Positions 8,508 through 18,065 of a stretch of 45,463 bases of DNA are shown in pieces. Source of the DNA: an uncultured Clostridia bacterium (GTDB lineage Bacteria; Bacillota; Clostridia; Oscillospirales; CAG-382); the NCBI GenBank assembly GCA_947626805.1, contig CANQTR010000006.1, positions 1 to 45,463 of the forward strand. The letters are read 5' to 3'. The notes beneath the pieces are model-generated. The model had not been told where the DNA came from and did not search any database. It saw nothing but the letters and a program-made list of their open reading frames with translations. Within the stretch, counting starts at the first letter, position 1, and every line of letters begins with the position of its first letter. The position numbers and the translations under genes were made by a program.

Positions 8508-10304
8508 ATGCAGTCAAAACGAAAAGGGAAGTGGATGCGCTATGTGCGCCCCTACTTGCCGTATTTCATCATCGGCCCGATTTGCATGATTGCGGAAGTG
8601 GTCGGGGAAGTGCTGATGCCGAAGTGCCTTTCGCTGGTCATCAACCGGGCGAAGGAACTTGAAGAACTCAAAGCCGTAGGACAAATTGCGGACGCCGAAT
8701 CTTCCGGCGTTCTGTTTTCGCTCGGCATCGCCGGCGTCATGGTGCTCATCGCGCTGGGCATGATGGCGGGCGGCGTAGGCGGCGCGTACTTCGGCGCGAA
8801 AGCGTCGGTCAATTTCGCCGCGGACTTGCGCTCGGACGTGTACGCAAGGGTGCAGCAGTTCTCTTTTTCCAATATCGACCGCTTTTCGACCGGCTCGCTG
8901 GTGACCCGTTTGACCAACGACGTGACGCAAATGCAGAACATGGTCAATATGCTCTTGCGTATGGCGTTGCGCGCGCCGGGCATGCTCATCGGCGCGCTCG
9001 TCATGGCGATTCTGCTCCGTCCTTCCCTCGCGACGGTGCTCGCCGTGACCATTCCGCTGATGGTGCTGTGTATCGCCCTGCTGATTTTCCGAAGTTACCC
9101 GCTTTTTTCGCGGGTGCAGGGGAAAATCGACCGCCTGAACTCTACGGTGCAGGAGAACGTCACAAACGTTCGTGTTGTAAAATCCTTCGTCCGCGAGGAC
9201 TTCGAACGCAAAAAGTTTTTTAATGCGAACCGCGACCTGAAAAGCACCGGCATGCGCGCGATGAAACTGATGATTTTCATGTCCCCGGTCATGACGCTGT
9301 TCATGAACGTTACGACGCTCGCCGTGCTGTGGTTCGGCGGGGAACAGGTCTACAGCGGTTCGATGCCCATCGGCGACCTGTCGGCGTTCATCACCTACGT
9401 CACGCAAATCCTTTCCTCGCTGATGATGGTGACCATGCTCCTGATGATGCTCTCCCGCGCCATGGCGTCCGCGAAACGTATCTCGGAAGTGCTCGAAGAG
9501 CCTATCAGCCTGACCGACGAGAACGCCTCCCGCAAGGATTTGACCGTGCAGGAAGGGCGAATCGAATTTCGCGACGTTTCCTTCCGTTATTATAAGAACA
9601 GCGAGGACGCCGTGCTCGACCATATCGACCTGACCATTCAGCCGCGTACGGTCGTCGGGATAATCGGCTCGACCGGTTGCGGCAAGAGCACGCTGGTGTC
9701 CATGATTCCCCGCCTGTACGACGTGGACGAGGGGCAGGTGCTCGTCGACGGCGTGGACGTGCGGGAGTACAGCCTGTACAACTTGCGCGAAGGTGTGGGC
9801 ATGGTGCTGCAAAAGAACGTGCTGTTCTCCGGTTCCATCGCGGATAACCTTCGCTGGGGCGACGAGAACGCGACGGACGAGGAACTGCAGGCCGCCGCGG
9901 AAAGCGCGCAAGCGAACGGGTTCGTGCAGTCCTTCACCGGCGGATACGACTACGACCTCGGACAGGGCGGCAAAAACGTTTCCGGCGGGCAGAAACAACG
10001 CCTGTGTATCGCCCGCGCCCTGCTGAAAAAACCGAAGATCCTCATTCTCGACGACTCGACTTCCGCGGTCGACACGGCGACGGAAGCCCGCATTCGCGAG
10101 GCGTTCCGCAACGAACTCGCGGATTCGACCAAAATCGTCATCGCCCAGCGCATCACGTCCGTCATGGACGCCGACCAAATCATCGTGCTGAACGAGGGGC
10201 GCGTCACCGGCGTCGGCACCCACGCCGAACTGCTGAAAACCAATCGCGAATACCGGGAGATTTACGAATCGCAAACCGACCGGAAAGCGGACGAGGGGGT
10301 GTGA
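8508..10304 (+). CDS. ABC exporter half-transporter, degenerate-site subunit
   Basis: A 598-aa protein with a six-helix type IV exporter membrane domain (about 10-315) fused to a nucleotide-binding domain. Walker A is GSTGCGKS (387-394) and the signature is VSGGQ (491-495). Two catalytic positions deviate from consensus: the residue after Walker B is Asp516 (ILILDDSTS) where Glu is usual, and the H-loop has Gln547 (IAQR) where His is usual. This marks the non-hydrolytic subunit of heterodimeric exporters of the BmrCD/LmrCD/TM287-288 type. The partner begins 5 bp downstream. GGAGG precedes the ATG. The substrate is unknown; drugs or lipids are possible. Confidence 0.94.
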   Translation: MQSKRKGKWMRYVRPYLPYFIIGPICMIAEVVGEVLMPKCLSLVINRAKELEELKAVGQIADAESSGVLFSLGIAGVMVLIALGMMAGGVGGAYFGAKASVNFAADLRSDVYARVQQFSFSNIDRFSTGSLVTRLTNDVTQMQNMVNMLLRMALRAPGMLIGALVMAILLRPSLATVLAVTIPLMVLCIALLIFRSYPLFSRVQGKIDRLNSTVQENVTNVRVVKSFVREDFERKKFFNANRDLKSTGMRAMKLMIFMSPVMTLFMNVTTLAVLWFGGEQVYSGSMPIGDLSAFITYVTQILSSLMMVTMLLMMLSRAMASAKRISEVLEEPISLTDENASRKDLTVQEGRIEFRDVSFRYYKNSEDAVLDHIDLTIQPRTVVGIIGSTGCGKSTLVSMIPRLYDVDEGQVLVDGVDVREYSLYNLREGVGMVLQKNVLFSGSIADNLRWGDENATDEELQAAAESAQANGFVQSFTGGYDYDLGQGGKNVSGGQKQRLCIARALLKKPKILILDDSTSAVDTATEARIREAFRNELADSTKIVIAQRITSVMDADQIIVLNEGRVTGVGTHAELLKTNREYREIYESQTDRKADEGV

Positions 10305-10309
10305 CGGGC

Positions 10310-12292
10310 ATGGCAAAACGTACTTTGGAATCCCTGCAAAAGCAGTATGCGCGGCAGGTCGCCGACCGGCGAAGAGGTCCGGGCGGACCCGGCGGACGCC
10401 GGGGCGGACCGCACGCGACCGGCAAGCCGAAAAACACGAAGAAAACGGTCCGCCGCCTGCTTTCCTACGTCGGGAAGTATAAGGGACGGCTGCTTCTCGT
10501 GCTGGTCTGTATGCTCGTCAGCACGCTGACGTCCCTGCTCGGCTCGTATATGCTCTCCCCAATCATCAACCGCCTGCAGATTTTCGCCGAAAACGCGGCC
10601 GGCAAGGAGAGCGCCGTAAACTGGACGGCAATCGGCAGAGTCGTCAACGGCTTTGTCGAAAAGGTCAGCGAACTGCCGCTGTTGCGGGGCATTCTGCCGG
10701 ACGGTCCGTACCTTTCCATCGCGACGTATGTGCTCGCGGCGGTGTTTATCCTCGCGTGCGTCTACCTTATCGGAGTGGCGAGCAATTATTTACAGGCGCG
10801 GCTGATGCTGACGGTCTCCCAGAACGCGACGGAGGCCATTCGCAACGACCTGTTCGCCAAACTGCAAAGCCTGCCGGTTCGGTACTTCGATTCGAACACG
10901 ACCGGGGAAATCATGTCCCGGTTCACCAACGACGTCGACAACATCGACATGATGCTCAACAACTCGCTCACGTCGCTGGTGTCCGGCTCGATTTCGCTGG
11001 TCGGCACGTTCCTGTTCATGATTTCGACCAACCTGATTCTTTCGTTCATCACGGTCTGCTTCTTGCCAATCTTCGCGCTCGGCGGGCGTGCGCTCGCGAG
11101 GGCGTCCTCCCGGTACTATTCCGGTCAGCAGGCGGCGCTCGGCGCGGTCAACGGCTACATCGAGGAGACCGTGACGGGCGCGAAGGTCGTCAAGGTGTTT
11201 AATCACGAGGCGGTGTGCGACGAGGAGTTCGACCTGCTCAACGAGGACTTGCGGGATAAGCAGTTCCGCGCGCAATTCTACGGCGGTATCATGGGTCCGG
11301 TCATGGGCAACACGAGCCAAATCGCGTATGCGCTGACCGTCGGGATTGGCGGCGTGCTTGCGTTCACGCGCGGATTCGGCGCGGGCGACCTGACGGTGTT
11401 CGCGAACTATTCGCGGCAGTTCTCCATGCCAATCAACATGATTTCCCAGCAGATGAGTACGATTTTCGCGGCGCTCGCCGGCGCGGAGCGGGTGTTCAAC
11501 GTGATGGATATGCCCCCGGAGGAACCAGACGCCCCGAACGCGGAAAAAATGCCGCTCATGCGCGGATACGTCGAATTGAAGGACGTTTCGTTCGGCTATG
11601 TGCCGGAAAAGACCATTCTCAAGCATATCTCGCTCTACGCGAAACCCGGACAGAAAATCGCCTTCGTCGGCTCGACCGGGGCGGGGAAGACGACGGTCAC
11701 GAACCTGCTCAATCGGTTCTACGACATCGACGAAGGGGAAATCACGATTGACGGCGTGCCGATTCGGCGTATCAAACGCGACGTTTTGCGAAAGAATATC
11801 GCGATGGTCCTGCAGGATACCCACCTGTTCACCGGTACGGTCATGGAGAATATCCGCTACGGGCGGCTGGACGCGACGGACGACGAGGTCGTCGCCGCGG
11901 CAAAGACCGCGTCGGCGCACAGTTTCATCACCCGCCTGTCCGAAGGGTATAACACGCTCATCGAGGGCGACGGGGCGAACCTGTCGCAAGGACAGCGGCA
12001 GTTGCTGAATATCGCCCGCGCGGCACTCTCCAAAGCCCCGATTCTGGTGCTGGACGAGGCGACGAGTTCGGTCGATACCCGTACCGAGCGGCATATCGAG
12101 GAAGGCATGGACCGTTTGATGGCGGACCGCACGACGTTCGTCATCGCGCACCGGCTTTCTACGGTCCGCAACGCGAACGCAATCATGGTGCTGGAAAAAG
12201 GCGAAATCATCGAGCGCGGCAGTCACGAGGACCTGCTCGCCCTCGGCGGCCGCTATTACGAACTGTATACCGGCAAGAAGGAACTTGACTAA
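10310..12292 (+). CDS. ABC exporter half-transporter, catalytic-site subunit
   Basis: A 660-aa partner of the preceding gene. A basic, Gly/Arg-rich N-terminal tail (about 18-45) precedes six membrane helices (about 55-370) and a nucleotide-binding domain: Walker A GSTGAGKT (454-461), Walker B with catalytic Glu583 (LVLDEATSS), H-loop His614 (VIAHRLST). Its own signature reads LSQGQ (558-562) where LSGGQ is usual; this degenerate signature would face the degenerate Walker site of the partner, so the heterodimer should have one active and one weak ATP site. An upstream open frame starting at 10004 overlaps the first gene; the ATG at 10310 after GAGGGGGT fits better. Confidence 0.93.
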   Translation: MAKRTLESLQKQYARQVADRRRGPGGPGGRRGGPHATGKPKNTKKTVRRLLSYVGKYKGRLLLVLVCMLVSTLTSLLGSYMLSPIINRLQIFAENAAGKESAVNWTAIGRVVNGFVEKVSELPLLRGILPDGPYLSIATYVLAAVFILACVYLIGVASNYLQARLMLTVSQNATEAIRNDLFAKLQSLPVRYFDSNTTGEIMSRFTNDVDNIDMMLNNSLTSLVSGSISLVGTFLFMISTNLILSFITVCFLPIFALGGRALARASSRYYSGQQAALGAVNGYIEETVTGAKVVKVFNHEAVCDEEFDLLNEDLRDKQFRAQFYGGIMGPVMGNTSQIAYALTVGIGGVLAFTRGFGAGDLTVFANYSRQFSMPINMISQQMSTIFAALAGAERVFNVMDMPPEEPDAPNAEKMPLMRGYVELKDVSFGYVPEKTILKHISLYAKPGQKIAFVGSTGAGKTTVTNLLNRFYDIDEGEITIDGVPIRRIKRDVLRKNIAMVLQDTHLFTGTVMENIRYGRLDATDDEVVAAAKTASAHSFITRLSEGYNTLIEGDGANLSQGQRQLLNIARAALSKAPILVLDEATSSVDTRTERHIEEGMDRLMADRTTFVIAHRLSTVRNANAIMVLEKGEIIERGSHEDLLALGGRYYELYTGKKELD

Positions 12293-12398
12293 AAAGCCGA
12301 GAAGTTTTTGGGGATTTGCAAGGGACCTTTTTCAAAAAGTCCCTTGCATGGGGAACGGGGCAAAGCCCCGGCGAACCCTTTTTCCCGACAAACCGAAA

Positions 12399-12438
12399 CG
12401 ACGTTTCCCCGTTTTTTGCAGGGAAACGTCGCTTTTTT
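12399..12438 (+). terminator. Rho-independent terminator of the marR-ABC operon
   Basis: CGACGTTTCCC (12399-12409) pairs perfectly with GGGAAACGTCG (12421-12431), followed by C and six T. The T-run reaches the rsmE stop codon at 12438, so the convergent genes share this spot. A second long inverted repeat at 12317-12346 (GCAAGGGAC...GTCCCTTGC) lies just upstream and lacks a T-run. Confidence 0.9.
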
Positions 12439-13175
12439 CAAAGTAGGATATTACACGCGGAAAGCACGAACAGCGGGGCGGTTTCGGTACGAAGGATACG
12501 CGGTCCGAGACCGACGAGGGAAAGCCCGGCGCGCCTTGCCGTTTCCGCTTCCGCCGGGGAGATGCCGCCCTCCGGGCCGACGAGAAACGCGACCCGTTCC
12601 GCGCCCGCGGACGATTCAAGCACCTGCCGCAACGGGACGGTCCCGCCGCCCTCGTAACAGAGGAACCCGCAATCCGCTTTCGCGACTTCCGCGCACGCGT
12701 CGGCGAAGGAAAGCAGTCCCCGCACCGGCGGGACGACGCTCCGACCGCTCTGGGCGGCGGCGGATTCGGCGATTTTCTGCATTCGCTGTTTTTTCTTTTC
12801 CATCGCCTGCCCGTCCGGCCGCGCCACACAGCGCTCGCTCAGGACGAATACGATTTCGGCGCACCCCAGTTCGACCGATTTCTGCACGACGAAGTCCGCC
12901 TTTTCCCCTTTCGGCCAGCACTGGTAGACGGCGACGCGTGCGGGCAGTTCGCCGGTGTCCGCGACCCCTTCGCCGAGCCGCGCAAGGAAGTATCCCGGCT
13001 CGTAGGACAGGATTTCGGCGGGGTAGACGACGTTCCGACCGTCACAGACCGTGAGTTTCCCGCCGACGGGGATACGAAGGACGTTGCGAATGTGGTTCGC
13101 GTCCGAACCGCCGACGCGGACGAGCCCGTCCCGTATCTCGCTTGCCGGAACGAATACGCGGGGAATGAATGCCAT
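12438..13175 (-). CDS. rsmE: 16S rRNA m3U1498 methyltransferase RsmE
   Basis: A 245-aa SPOUT-class methyltransferase that makes m3U1498 in 16S rRNA. The N-terminal PUA-like domain (MAFIPRVFVPASEI, SDANHIRNVLRIPVGG) and the C-terminal trefoil-knot motifs (FLVGPEGGISPAEAE, then LGPRILRTETAPLFVLSA) are diagnostic. An open frame continues upstream to 13235, but AGAAGGGG lies 7 nt before the ATG at 13175. It has its own promoter and is transcribed toward the ABC operon. Confidence 0.97.
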   Translation of the reverse strand: MAFIPRVFVPASEIRDGLVRVGGSDANHIRNVLRIPVGGKLTVCDGRNVVYPAEILSYEPGYFLARLGEGVADTGELPARVAVYQCWPKGEKADFVVQKSVELGCAEIVFVLSERCVARPDGQAMEKKKQRMQKIAESAAAQSGRSVVPPVRGLLSFADACAEVAKADCGFLCYEGGGTVPLRQVLESSAGAERVAFLVGPEGGISPAEAETARRAGLSLVGLGPRILRTETAPLFVLSACNILL

Positions 13176-13206
13176 AAGGACCCCTTCTTTCCGTTTTTGC
13201 GGGGAC

Positions 13207-13235
13207 AGTATAGCAGAAAAACGGCGTTTTGTCAA
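13207..13235 (-). promoter_or_regulatory. Sigma-A promoter of rsmE
   Basis: On the minus strand, TTGACA (13230-13235) and TATACT (13207-13212) with a 17-bp spacer. Transcription would start near 13200, some 25 nt upstream of the rsmE ATG. Confidence 0.85.
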
Positions 13236-13297
13236 GGCACGTCAAACTTTGCCGGAAACGGTCGAACGCTTTCGGCGGGGAAAAAATCGAAAAGGGC

Positions 13298-13326
13298 TTG
13301 ACAGACCGGGTCAAAATGCGTATAAT
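13298..13326 (+). promoter_or_regulatory. Perfect consensus sigma-A promoter of the UPF0473 gene
   Basis: TTGACA (13298-13303) and TATAAT (13321-13326) with a 17-bp spacer, the ideal arrangement. The start would be near 13333, 39 nt before the ATG at 13372. Strong expression is expected. Confidence 0.88.
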
Positions 13327-13371
13327 AAGAAAGTACCCGAGAAAACCGCTTGCATGAAAGGATGGGCGCAA

Positions 13372-13725
13372 ATGGATAAGGATAAGAATCTGGAGTCCGA
13401 CGAATCGATGGAGGACGACGAGGAACTGTACACGCTGACCGACGAGGAAGGCAACGAGAGCCAGTTCGCTTTGATTGGAGAATTGGAGTTGGACGGGCAA
13501 TCGTATTTAGCGCTGATTCCCGCGGACGCGGAGCAGGACAGCGAGGAGGACGAGGAGTACGTCATTCTGAAGGTCACGGAGGACGAGAACGGGGAAGAAA
13601 TCCTTGTGACGATTGACGATGACGACGAGTTCGACCGCGTTGCGGACGCCTTCGAGGATCGGTTTATGAACGAATACGACCTCGACGAAGGCGGTTCGGA
13701 CGAACCGGAAGACGGCGAGAACTGA
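13372..13725 (+). CDS. UPF0473 (DUF1292) family acidic protein
   Basis: A 117-aa, strongly acidic protein of the YrzB/UPF0473 type (DUF1292). The family core is visible as LTDEEGNESQFALIGELELD, YLALIPA and EEYVILKV...GEEILVTIDDDDEFDRVADAF. Both tails are rich in Asp and Glu. Function is unknown. In many Bacillota it sits with ruvX (yrrK) and alaS, but here it stands alone behind its own consensus promoter. GAAAGGA lies 9 nt before the ATG. Confidence 0.88.
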   Translation: MDKDKNLESDESMEDDEELYTLTDEEGNESQFALIGELELDGQSYLALIPADAEQDSEEDEEYVILKVTEDENGEEILVTIDDDDEFDRVADAFEDRFMNEYDLDEGGSDEPEDGEN

Positions 13726-13812
13726 GTCCGCATTCCATAGGGGCAGGAACGCCCCGCGCATTTCTTCGGCGCATTCAAAACCATTTTCCTGCGGGGTGCG
13801 TGCGGTCCTTTT

Positions 13813-13980
13813 GACCCTTGCCTCGTGAAAAAACCCACAAGAAAGAAAGGGAGTCCACATTCCGGCGTGGTGTGCAGGCCTCCCGCTGTGCATTCTGCGC
13901 GGCGGACGTTGGAAGTACTAAAGCGACGGAGAGGACACCCACCTGCACAGAGCAGGGTTTCTTTTCCATGGGGGCACGCC
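13813..13980 (+). ncRNA. Candidate 6S RNA (ssrS-like)
   Basis: The DNA folds as one long interrupted hairpin, the 6S design. Outer stem: TGCC...GTGAAAA..ACCC (13819-13836) with GGGT...TTTTC...GGGGCA (about 13955-13976). Inner stem: GTGGTGT (13867-13873) with ACACCCAC (13935-13942), and CCTCCCG (13879-13885) with CGGAGAGG (13927-13934). Between them lies a purine-rich unpaired 5' strand (AAGAAAGAAAGGGAG), opposite a small hairpin CCTG...CAGG (13942-13956), as in the 3' strand of the 6S central bubble. 6S RNA mimics an open promoter and holds sigma-70 type polymerase. Ends are approximate; an upstream promoter was not obvious. It could be another structured RNA. Confidence 0.5.
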
Positions 13981-14234
13981 CATCGCGGGAAATCGAAATT
14001 TTTTCGCGAACATGCCGACAATGTCGGCACGTCAAAAAACGGCTCGGCTTGCGCCAATCCTGACGCCGCCTTCGCCGTTTTTCTCTTGAGGTGCCCCTCC
14101 GGCGGCACATGTCCGCCTACGGGGCAATATTTTATTGTATTTTGATTCTGCTGAGGTTTCTCGGCCGCCGAAACGGTCGGAGATGTACCATGTCCGAATG
14201 GACGGCATACGTCCTTTTCTTTTTTTCAAAAACA

Positions 14235-14269
14235 AACGGCGAACCGCGCGAGGCGGTCCGCCGTTTTTT
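14235..14269 (-). terminator. Bidirectional terminator after the rRNA-methylase-like gene
   Basis: AACGGCG (14235-14241) pairs with CGCCGTT (about 14259-14265) around an inner ACCGC/GCGGT stem. T-runs follow on both strands, so it can end the minus-strand methyltransferase transcript and any plus-strand transcript from the 6S-like region. Confidence 0.85.
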
Positions 14270-14282
14270 CGTCGATTGCCAA

Positions 14283-14837
14283 TCATTTCGCCTTTTCTAC
14301 GAGGAAAAAGTAGGGCGACGTCGGGGAATTGACCAATTGCAGTTTCGAACAGCAGAACTTCCGCCGGTCGAGCGCGGAAAGGGATTCGCAAACCGCCTCC
14401 CCCTCCAAACGCCCTTCCTCGTGTCCGGGGTAAATCGCCATGAGAAGGGCGCCGTCCGGCGCGAGCAGGTCGATTGCCGTTTGCAGGGCGGGCAGGGTGG
14501 TTTCGCGTCTGGTCGTGACGGTGCGGTCGCTGCCCGGCAGCCAGCCGAGGTTGAACATGCCGACGCAAAGCGGCTCGCGGATATATGCCGCCGCGCGGTG
14601 GTGGGAGTCGCAAATGAGCCGGACGTTTTCCGGCGCGCCTTCCCGCTGCAGCAGGGCGGCGGTGCTTTCGAGCGCCGCGGACTGCACGTCAAAGGCGTAC
14701 ACCCGCCCGCTTTCCCCGACCGCGCGGGAGAGAAAGAGCGTGTCGTGTCCGTTTCCCATCGTGAAGTCCGCGCACGCCCCGCCCGGTCGTATGTGCCGGA
14801 GGAGCAATTCTTTTTGCAGGGCAAGCAGGTCAAGCAT
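14283..14837 (-). CDS. Class I SAM-dependent methyltransferase, putative rRNA methylase (YtqB-like)
   Basis: A 184-aa Rossmann-fold methyltransferase. The SAM-binding motif is ADFTMGNGHDTLFLS (motif I), with acidic D at the end of strand 2 (YAFDVQS) and the family signature NLGWLPGSDR and LLMAIYPGHEEG, which match the putative rRNA methylase group PF06962 (YtqB). The substrate is not known for certain. The ATG at 14837 follows GAGGA; a farther upstream ATG at 14894 would overlap the MacB-like gene and is less likely. It lies 37 bp behind that gene and is probably cotranscribed. Confidence 0.88.
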   Translation of the reverse strand: MLDLLALQKELLLRHIRPGGACADFTMGNGHDTLFLSRAVGESGRVYAFDVQSAALESTAALLQREGAPENVRLICDSHHRAAAYIREPLCVGMFNLGWLPGSDRTVTTRRETTLPALQTAIDLLAPDGALLMAIYPGHEEGRLEGEAVCESLSALDRRKFCCSKLQLVNSPTSPYFFLVEKAK

Positions 14838-14874
14838 ACGGGGTTCCTCTTTCAGCGAAAGATACGCCGGAGCG

Positions 14875-17800
14875 TCATTCCGTTCGAAGCGCAAGCACCG
14901 GGTCCTTCTTTGCGGCGATATGGGACGGCACGAGCCCGGCGACGACGGTCAGCAGGATGCTGATAAGCATCAAAACCACCGCGCCGACGAGCGGCAACGC
15001 TGCGTTGATTGCCGTAATACCGGAGGCGGCATGAATGATGAGGTTGATCGGAACACACAGCAGGACCGTCGCGAGCAATCCAATCGCGCCGGCACAGAAC
15101 CCGACGATGAGCGTTTCGGCGTTGAACACGCGGGAAATATCCCGACGCGACGCGCCAATCGCACGCAAAATGCCAATCTCCTTCGTCCGTTCAAGCACGG
15201 AGATATAGGTAATGATACCAATCATGATGGAGGACACGATGAGCGAAATGGAAACGAAGGCAATCAGCACATAGGAGATGCCGTCGATGATACGCGTGAC
15301 CGACGAGAGCATCAGCCCGACGAGGTCGGTATAGGTGATTTCGTTTTCCTCGCCGACGTTTTCGTTGTAGGCGGCGATGAAGTCCTCAAGCTGTTCCTTC
15401 GACGCAAAATCCTTCGCGTAGAGCGAAATGGAGGCGGGGGAATCCGGGTCGACGAATCCGAGGTCCACCAGTCGCCGCTCGTAAACGGTGTCGGAAACCA
15501 TTTGCTTGCGGTAGACGTCGAAGAGCGCGCATTTCTCCTCCTCCGTCATTCCCGCGTAGGCGGCGTCGAACAGTTCGGCGAGCTGAGCGGTCGTGTATTG
15601 CGCGAGCACTTCCTCGGCGGCGGACGCCGAAACGGAAGCGGTCAAAAGCGTCCGCACCACATCCTCCAATTGCGTTTCCGGCATGGCGGCGAGCAGTTGC
15701 GCGACAAGGGCGGTCGTTTCGGGCGTGACCGTCGACGGGTCAAGCTGTCCGGACGCACGGAGCGCCTCGACCATTTCCTCGCCGGTCATGTTTTCGAGTT
15801 GCGCGAGGTAAGCGGCGTATTCGTCGTTGACCGGCGTATTCGACGCGATGGCGAGCAGAAGTTGCTTGAACACCTCCGGGTCCGCGTCGGCGAGGTCGTA
15901 GAAATGCTCGGACGCGTAGGCGGCGCGTTCCTCGGCGCTCATCGCGGCAAGTTGCGTTTCGACGAGTTCGCCGACGTTCGCGGAGAGCAAGTCGGTCATG
16001 ACGTCCGCCTTGCGGCGCTGACTGCCGTTGACCCAGTCGCCGAACAGTTGCGCTTTTTCGTCGTCCGGGCGGGAGGAGAAACTCCCGTCGTCGTAGGGCA
16101 GACCGGAAAGCACGTCGACGCCCGGCGTCTGTTCGGTTTGCTGTTTGGCGATATCGGACGCCCGCACGTCCGCCATCAGTTCCTCGGCGAGCGAACGGTT
16201 ATACGCAATCGTGCCGGTCCGAAGGGAAGTCGATACGGCGTCCGGGTTCGGGCGAAGGATGGCGCTGACGGTCACGGTCACGCCGTGCTCCTTTGCGAAA
16301 GCGGCTTGGTCGAACCCCGGCATTTCGCGGATATCCCGCCAAACCGGATATTCCGTCCCGTCGACCTCGTACGTTTCGCCGGTCGGCTCGTAGAACAGGT
16401 GGTTCGGCACGATACGGAAGGTCATGCCGAGGAAATCCTCGTAGGTATAATCCGGGTATTCGACGTCCGGCTTTTCCCCGGCGAACACCGATTGCATCAT
16501 CTCCGGCAGTTCCGATTGGTCCTGCATACCGAGCACATAGAGCGCCATATTCGCGACGGTGTTATTCTCGTTGACGACCAACATCACCTCGTGCGCGTCG
16601 TCCGCCCAGTCCCCGGCGATGACGTCGTATTGCGATTGGAGCAGTTCGGTGTTGTCGAGCATTTCGCGGAAGATGTTCATATTTGCGGCGTAGGTGTCCG
16701 CGTAGAGCGAGCTGGAATCGGACATCATGCCAACCATTCCCGCGAAGGATTCGCCCATGTTCTCGATGAGCGTCGTCGGGTTGACGCGCGTTTCTCCGTC
16801 GTCGGAATAAATCTGCATTTGGTAGTTATAGGTATACCGCACCTCGGTCAGAGCGCCGTCGAGTTCCTCGCGGTGCGCTTCGAGATAGCTTTTGAAGGAT
16901 TCCAGGTCGTTTTTGGTCGTCGACATCATGGCGGAGAGCATATTGACCATCGTGTCGTCGACGTAAATCTTGCCGTCCTCGACCGGTCGGGACGCGTCCT
17001 CCTGCGCTTCGACCATGGCGGAAAACATACTGCCGTAATCCTGCGTTTCCGCCTCCAGCGTGAGCGGATAGGACGAAAGGGCATCCTCCTGCACCTGTGC
17101 GATATAGGCGTTGATACCGGCGGAAAGCGAAAGAATCAGGGCGATACCGATGATACCGATACTCCCGGCGAAGGACGTCAGGAAGGTCCGCGCCTTCTTG
17201 GTCATGAGGTTGTTGAGCGAAAGGGAAAGGGCGGTTTTGAGGGAGAGCGCCTTTTTCTTTTTGGTCGGGCGTTCGACCGGAACGGACGCGGCGGAAAGGT
17301 CGTACGGGTCGCTGTCGTCCTCGATAACGCCGTCGTGCAGTTTGATGATACGGGTGGAGTACGCCTCGGCAAGTTCCGGGTTGTGGGTCACCATGACGAC
17401 CAGCCGGTCGGACGCGATTTCCCGCAAAATTTCCATGATTTGCAGGGAGGTCGCGCTGTCGAGCGCGCCGGTCGGTTCGTCCGCGAGCAGAATCTCCGGG
17501 TCGTTGACGATGGCGCGGGCAATGGCGACGCGTTGCATTTGTCCGCCGGACATCTGGTTCGGTTTCTTGCGAAGCTGGTCACCGAGTCCGACCTTTTCGA
17601 GCGCGGCGATTGCGCGGCGGCGGCGCTCCTGCTTGGAAACGCCGGAAATGGTCAGCGCCAGTTCGACGTTCGTCAGGACCGTCTGGTGCGGAATGAGGTT
17701 GTACGTTTGAAAGACGAATCCGATGGAATGGTTGCGGTAGGCGTCCCAATCCGCGTCACGGAAGGACTTCGTCGACCGCCCGTTGATGAGCAGGTCGCCG

Positions 17801-17976
17801 GTCGTGTAACGGTCCAGCCCGCCGATGATGTTCAAAAGCGTCGTTTTTCCGCAACCGGACGGACCGAGAATGGAAACAAACTCGTTCGCCCGGAACGCGA
17901 CGCTGATGCCCCGAAGCGCGGGGACCTTCAGGTCGCCGACGCAGTATTCTTTCCTGATATCCTTCAGAACCAGCAT
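14875..17976 (-). CDS. MacB-type ABC protein, fused ATPase and FtsX-like permease
   Basis: 1,033 aa. The N-terminal ATPase (about 1-225) has Walker A GPSGCGKT (38-45), signature MSGGQMQR and Walker [11 protein letters not shown] linker (about 230-260) leads to membrane helix 1 (about 265-290), an unusually large extracytoplasmic region of about 600 residues rich in Glu and Ala, then three C-terminal helices with the FtsX/MacB motif [20 protein letters not shown]. MacB-type proteins transmit mechanical force to extracytoplasmic partners and do not move substrate through the membrane. No partner subunit is seen nearby, so the role (peptide resistance, lipoprotein or wall factor) is open. AAGGAGAGAG precedes the ATG. 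Confidence 0.9.
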   Translation of the reverse strand: MLVLKDIRKEYCVGDLKVPALRGISVAFRANEFVSILGPSGCGKTTLLNIIGGLDRYTTGDLLINGRSTKSFRDADWDAYRNHSIGFVFQTYNLIPHQTVLTNVELALTISGVSKQERRRRAIAALEKVGLGDQLRKKPNQMSGGQMQRVAIARAIVNDPEILLADEPTGALDSATSLQIMEILREIASDRLVVMVTHNPELAEAYSTRIIKLHDGVIEDDSDPYDLSAASVPVERPTKKKKALSLKTALSLSLNNLMTKKARTFLTSFAGSIGIIGIALILSLSAGINAYIAQVQEDALSSYPLTLEAETQDYGSMFSAMVEAQEDASRPVEDGKIYVDDTMVNMLSAMMSTTKNDLESFKSYLEAHREELDGALTEVRYTYNYQMQIYSDDGETRVNPTTLIENMGESFAGMVGMMSDSSSLYADTYAANMNIFREMLDNTELLQSQYDVIAGDWADDAHEVMLVVNENNTVANMALYVLGMQDQSELPEMMQSVFAGEKPDVEYPDYTYEDFLGMTFRIVPNHLFYEPTGETYEVDGTEYPVWRDIREMPGFDQAAFAKEHGVTVTVSAILRPNPDAVSTSLRTGTIAYNRSLAEELMADVRASDIAKQQTEQTPGVDVLSGLPYDDGSFSSRPDDEKAQLFGDWVNGSQRRKADVMTDLLSANVGELVETQLAAMSAEERAAYASEHFYDLADADPEVFKQLLLAIASNTPVNDEYAAYLAQLENMTGEEMVEALRASGQLDPSTVTPETTALVAQLLAAMPETQLEDVVRTLLTASVSASAAEEVLAQYTTAQLAELFDAAYAGMTEEEKCALFDVYRKQMVSDTVYERRLVDLGFVDPDSPASISLYAKDFASKEQLEDFIAAYNENVGEENEITYTDLVGLMLSSVTRIIDGISYVLIAFVSISLIVSSIMIGIITYISVLERTKEIGILRAIGASRRDISRVFNAETLIVGFCAGAIGLLATVLLCVPINLIIHAASGITAINAALPLVGAVVLMLISILLTVVAGLVPSHIAAKKDPVLALRTE

Positions 17977-18018
17977 AAAACTCTCTCCTTAAATATCCGT
18001 TTCACCAATCAGACAATC

Positions 18019-18048
18019 AGTATACCGGATAAAAATGGCATTCGTAAA
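18019..18048 (-). promoter_or_regulatory. Promoter of the MacB-type gene
   Basis: On the minus strand, TTTACG (18043-18048) and TATACT (18019-18024) with an 18-bp spacer, about 40 nt upstream of the gene start at 17976. The -35 box is imperfect. Confidence 0.6.
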
Positions 18049-18065
18049 AAGTTTTATACGATGAT

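Larger units (their letters stand above)
13726..14282. other. Non-coding interval between UPF0473 gene and methyltransferase
   Basis: No convincing gene. From left: a GGGGC/GCCCC hairpin (13740-13756), the 6S-like RNA candidate (13813-13980), a GU-rich hairpin with a T-run (13984-14008), a TGCCGAC/GTCGGCA hairpin (about 14012-14028), an AACGGC/GCCGTT hairpin with T-runs on both sides (14038-14085), then an AT-rich stretch and the terminator at 14235-14269. Several open frames cross this DNA on both strands, but none has a ribosome binding site or a recognisable product. Confidence 0.6.

Noticed and set aside
10004..10309. Upstream start of the second ABC subunit inside the first gene
   Set aside because: The extra stretch is Arg-rich, out of frame with the upstream subunit and lacks homology, while the ATG at 10310 has a ribosome binding site and normal spacing.
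13813..14145. Small open frames over the 6S-like region on both strands
   Set aside because: They lack ribosome binding sites and their paths follow stems of the RNA fold, so they look like chance frames over a structured RNA.
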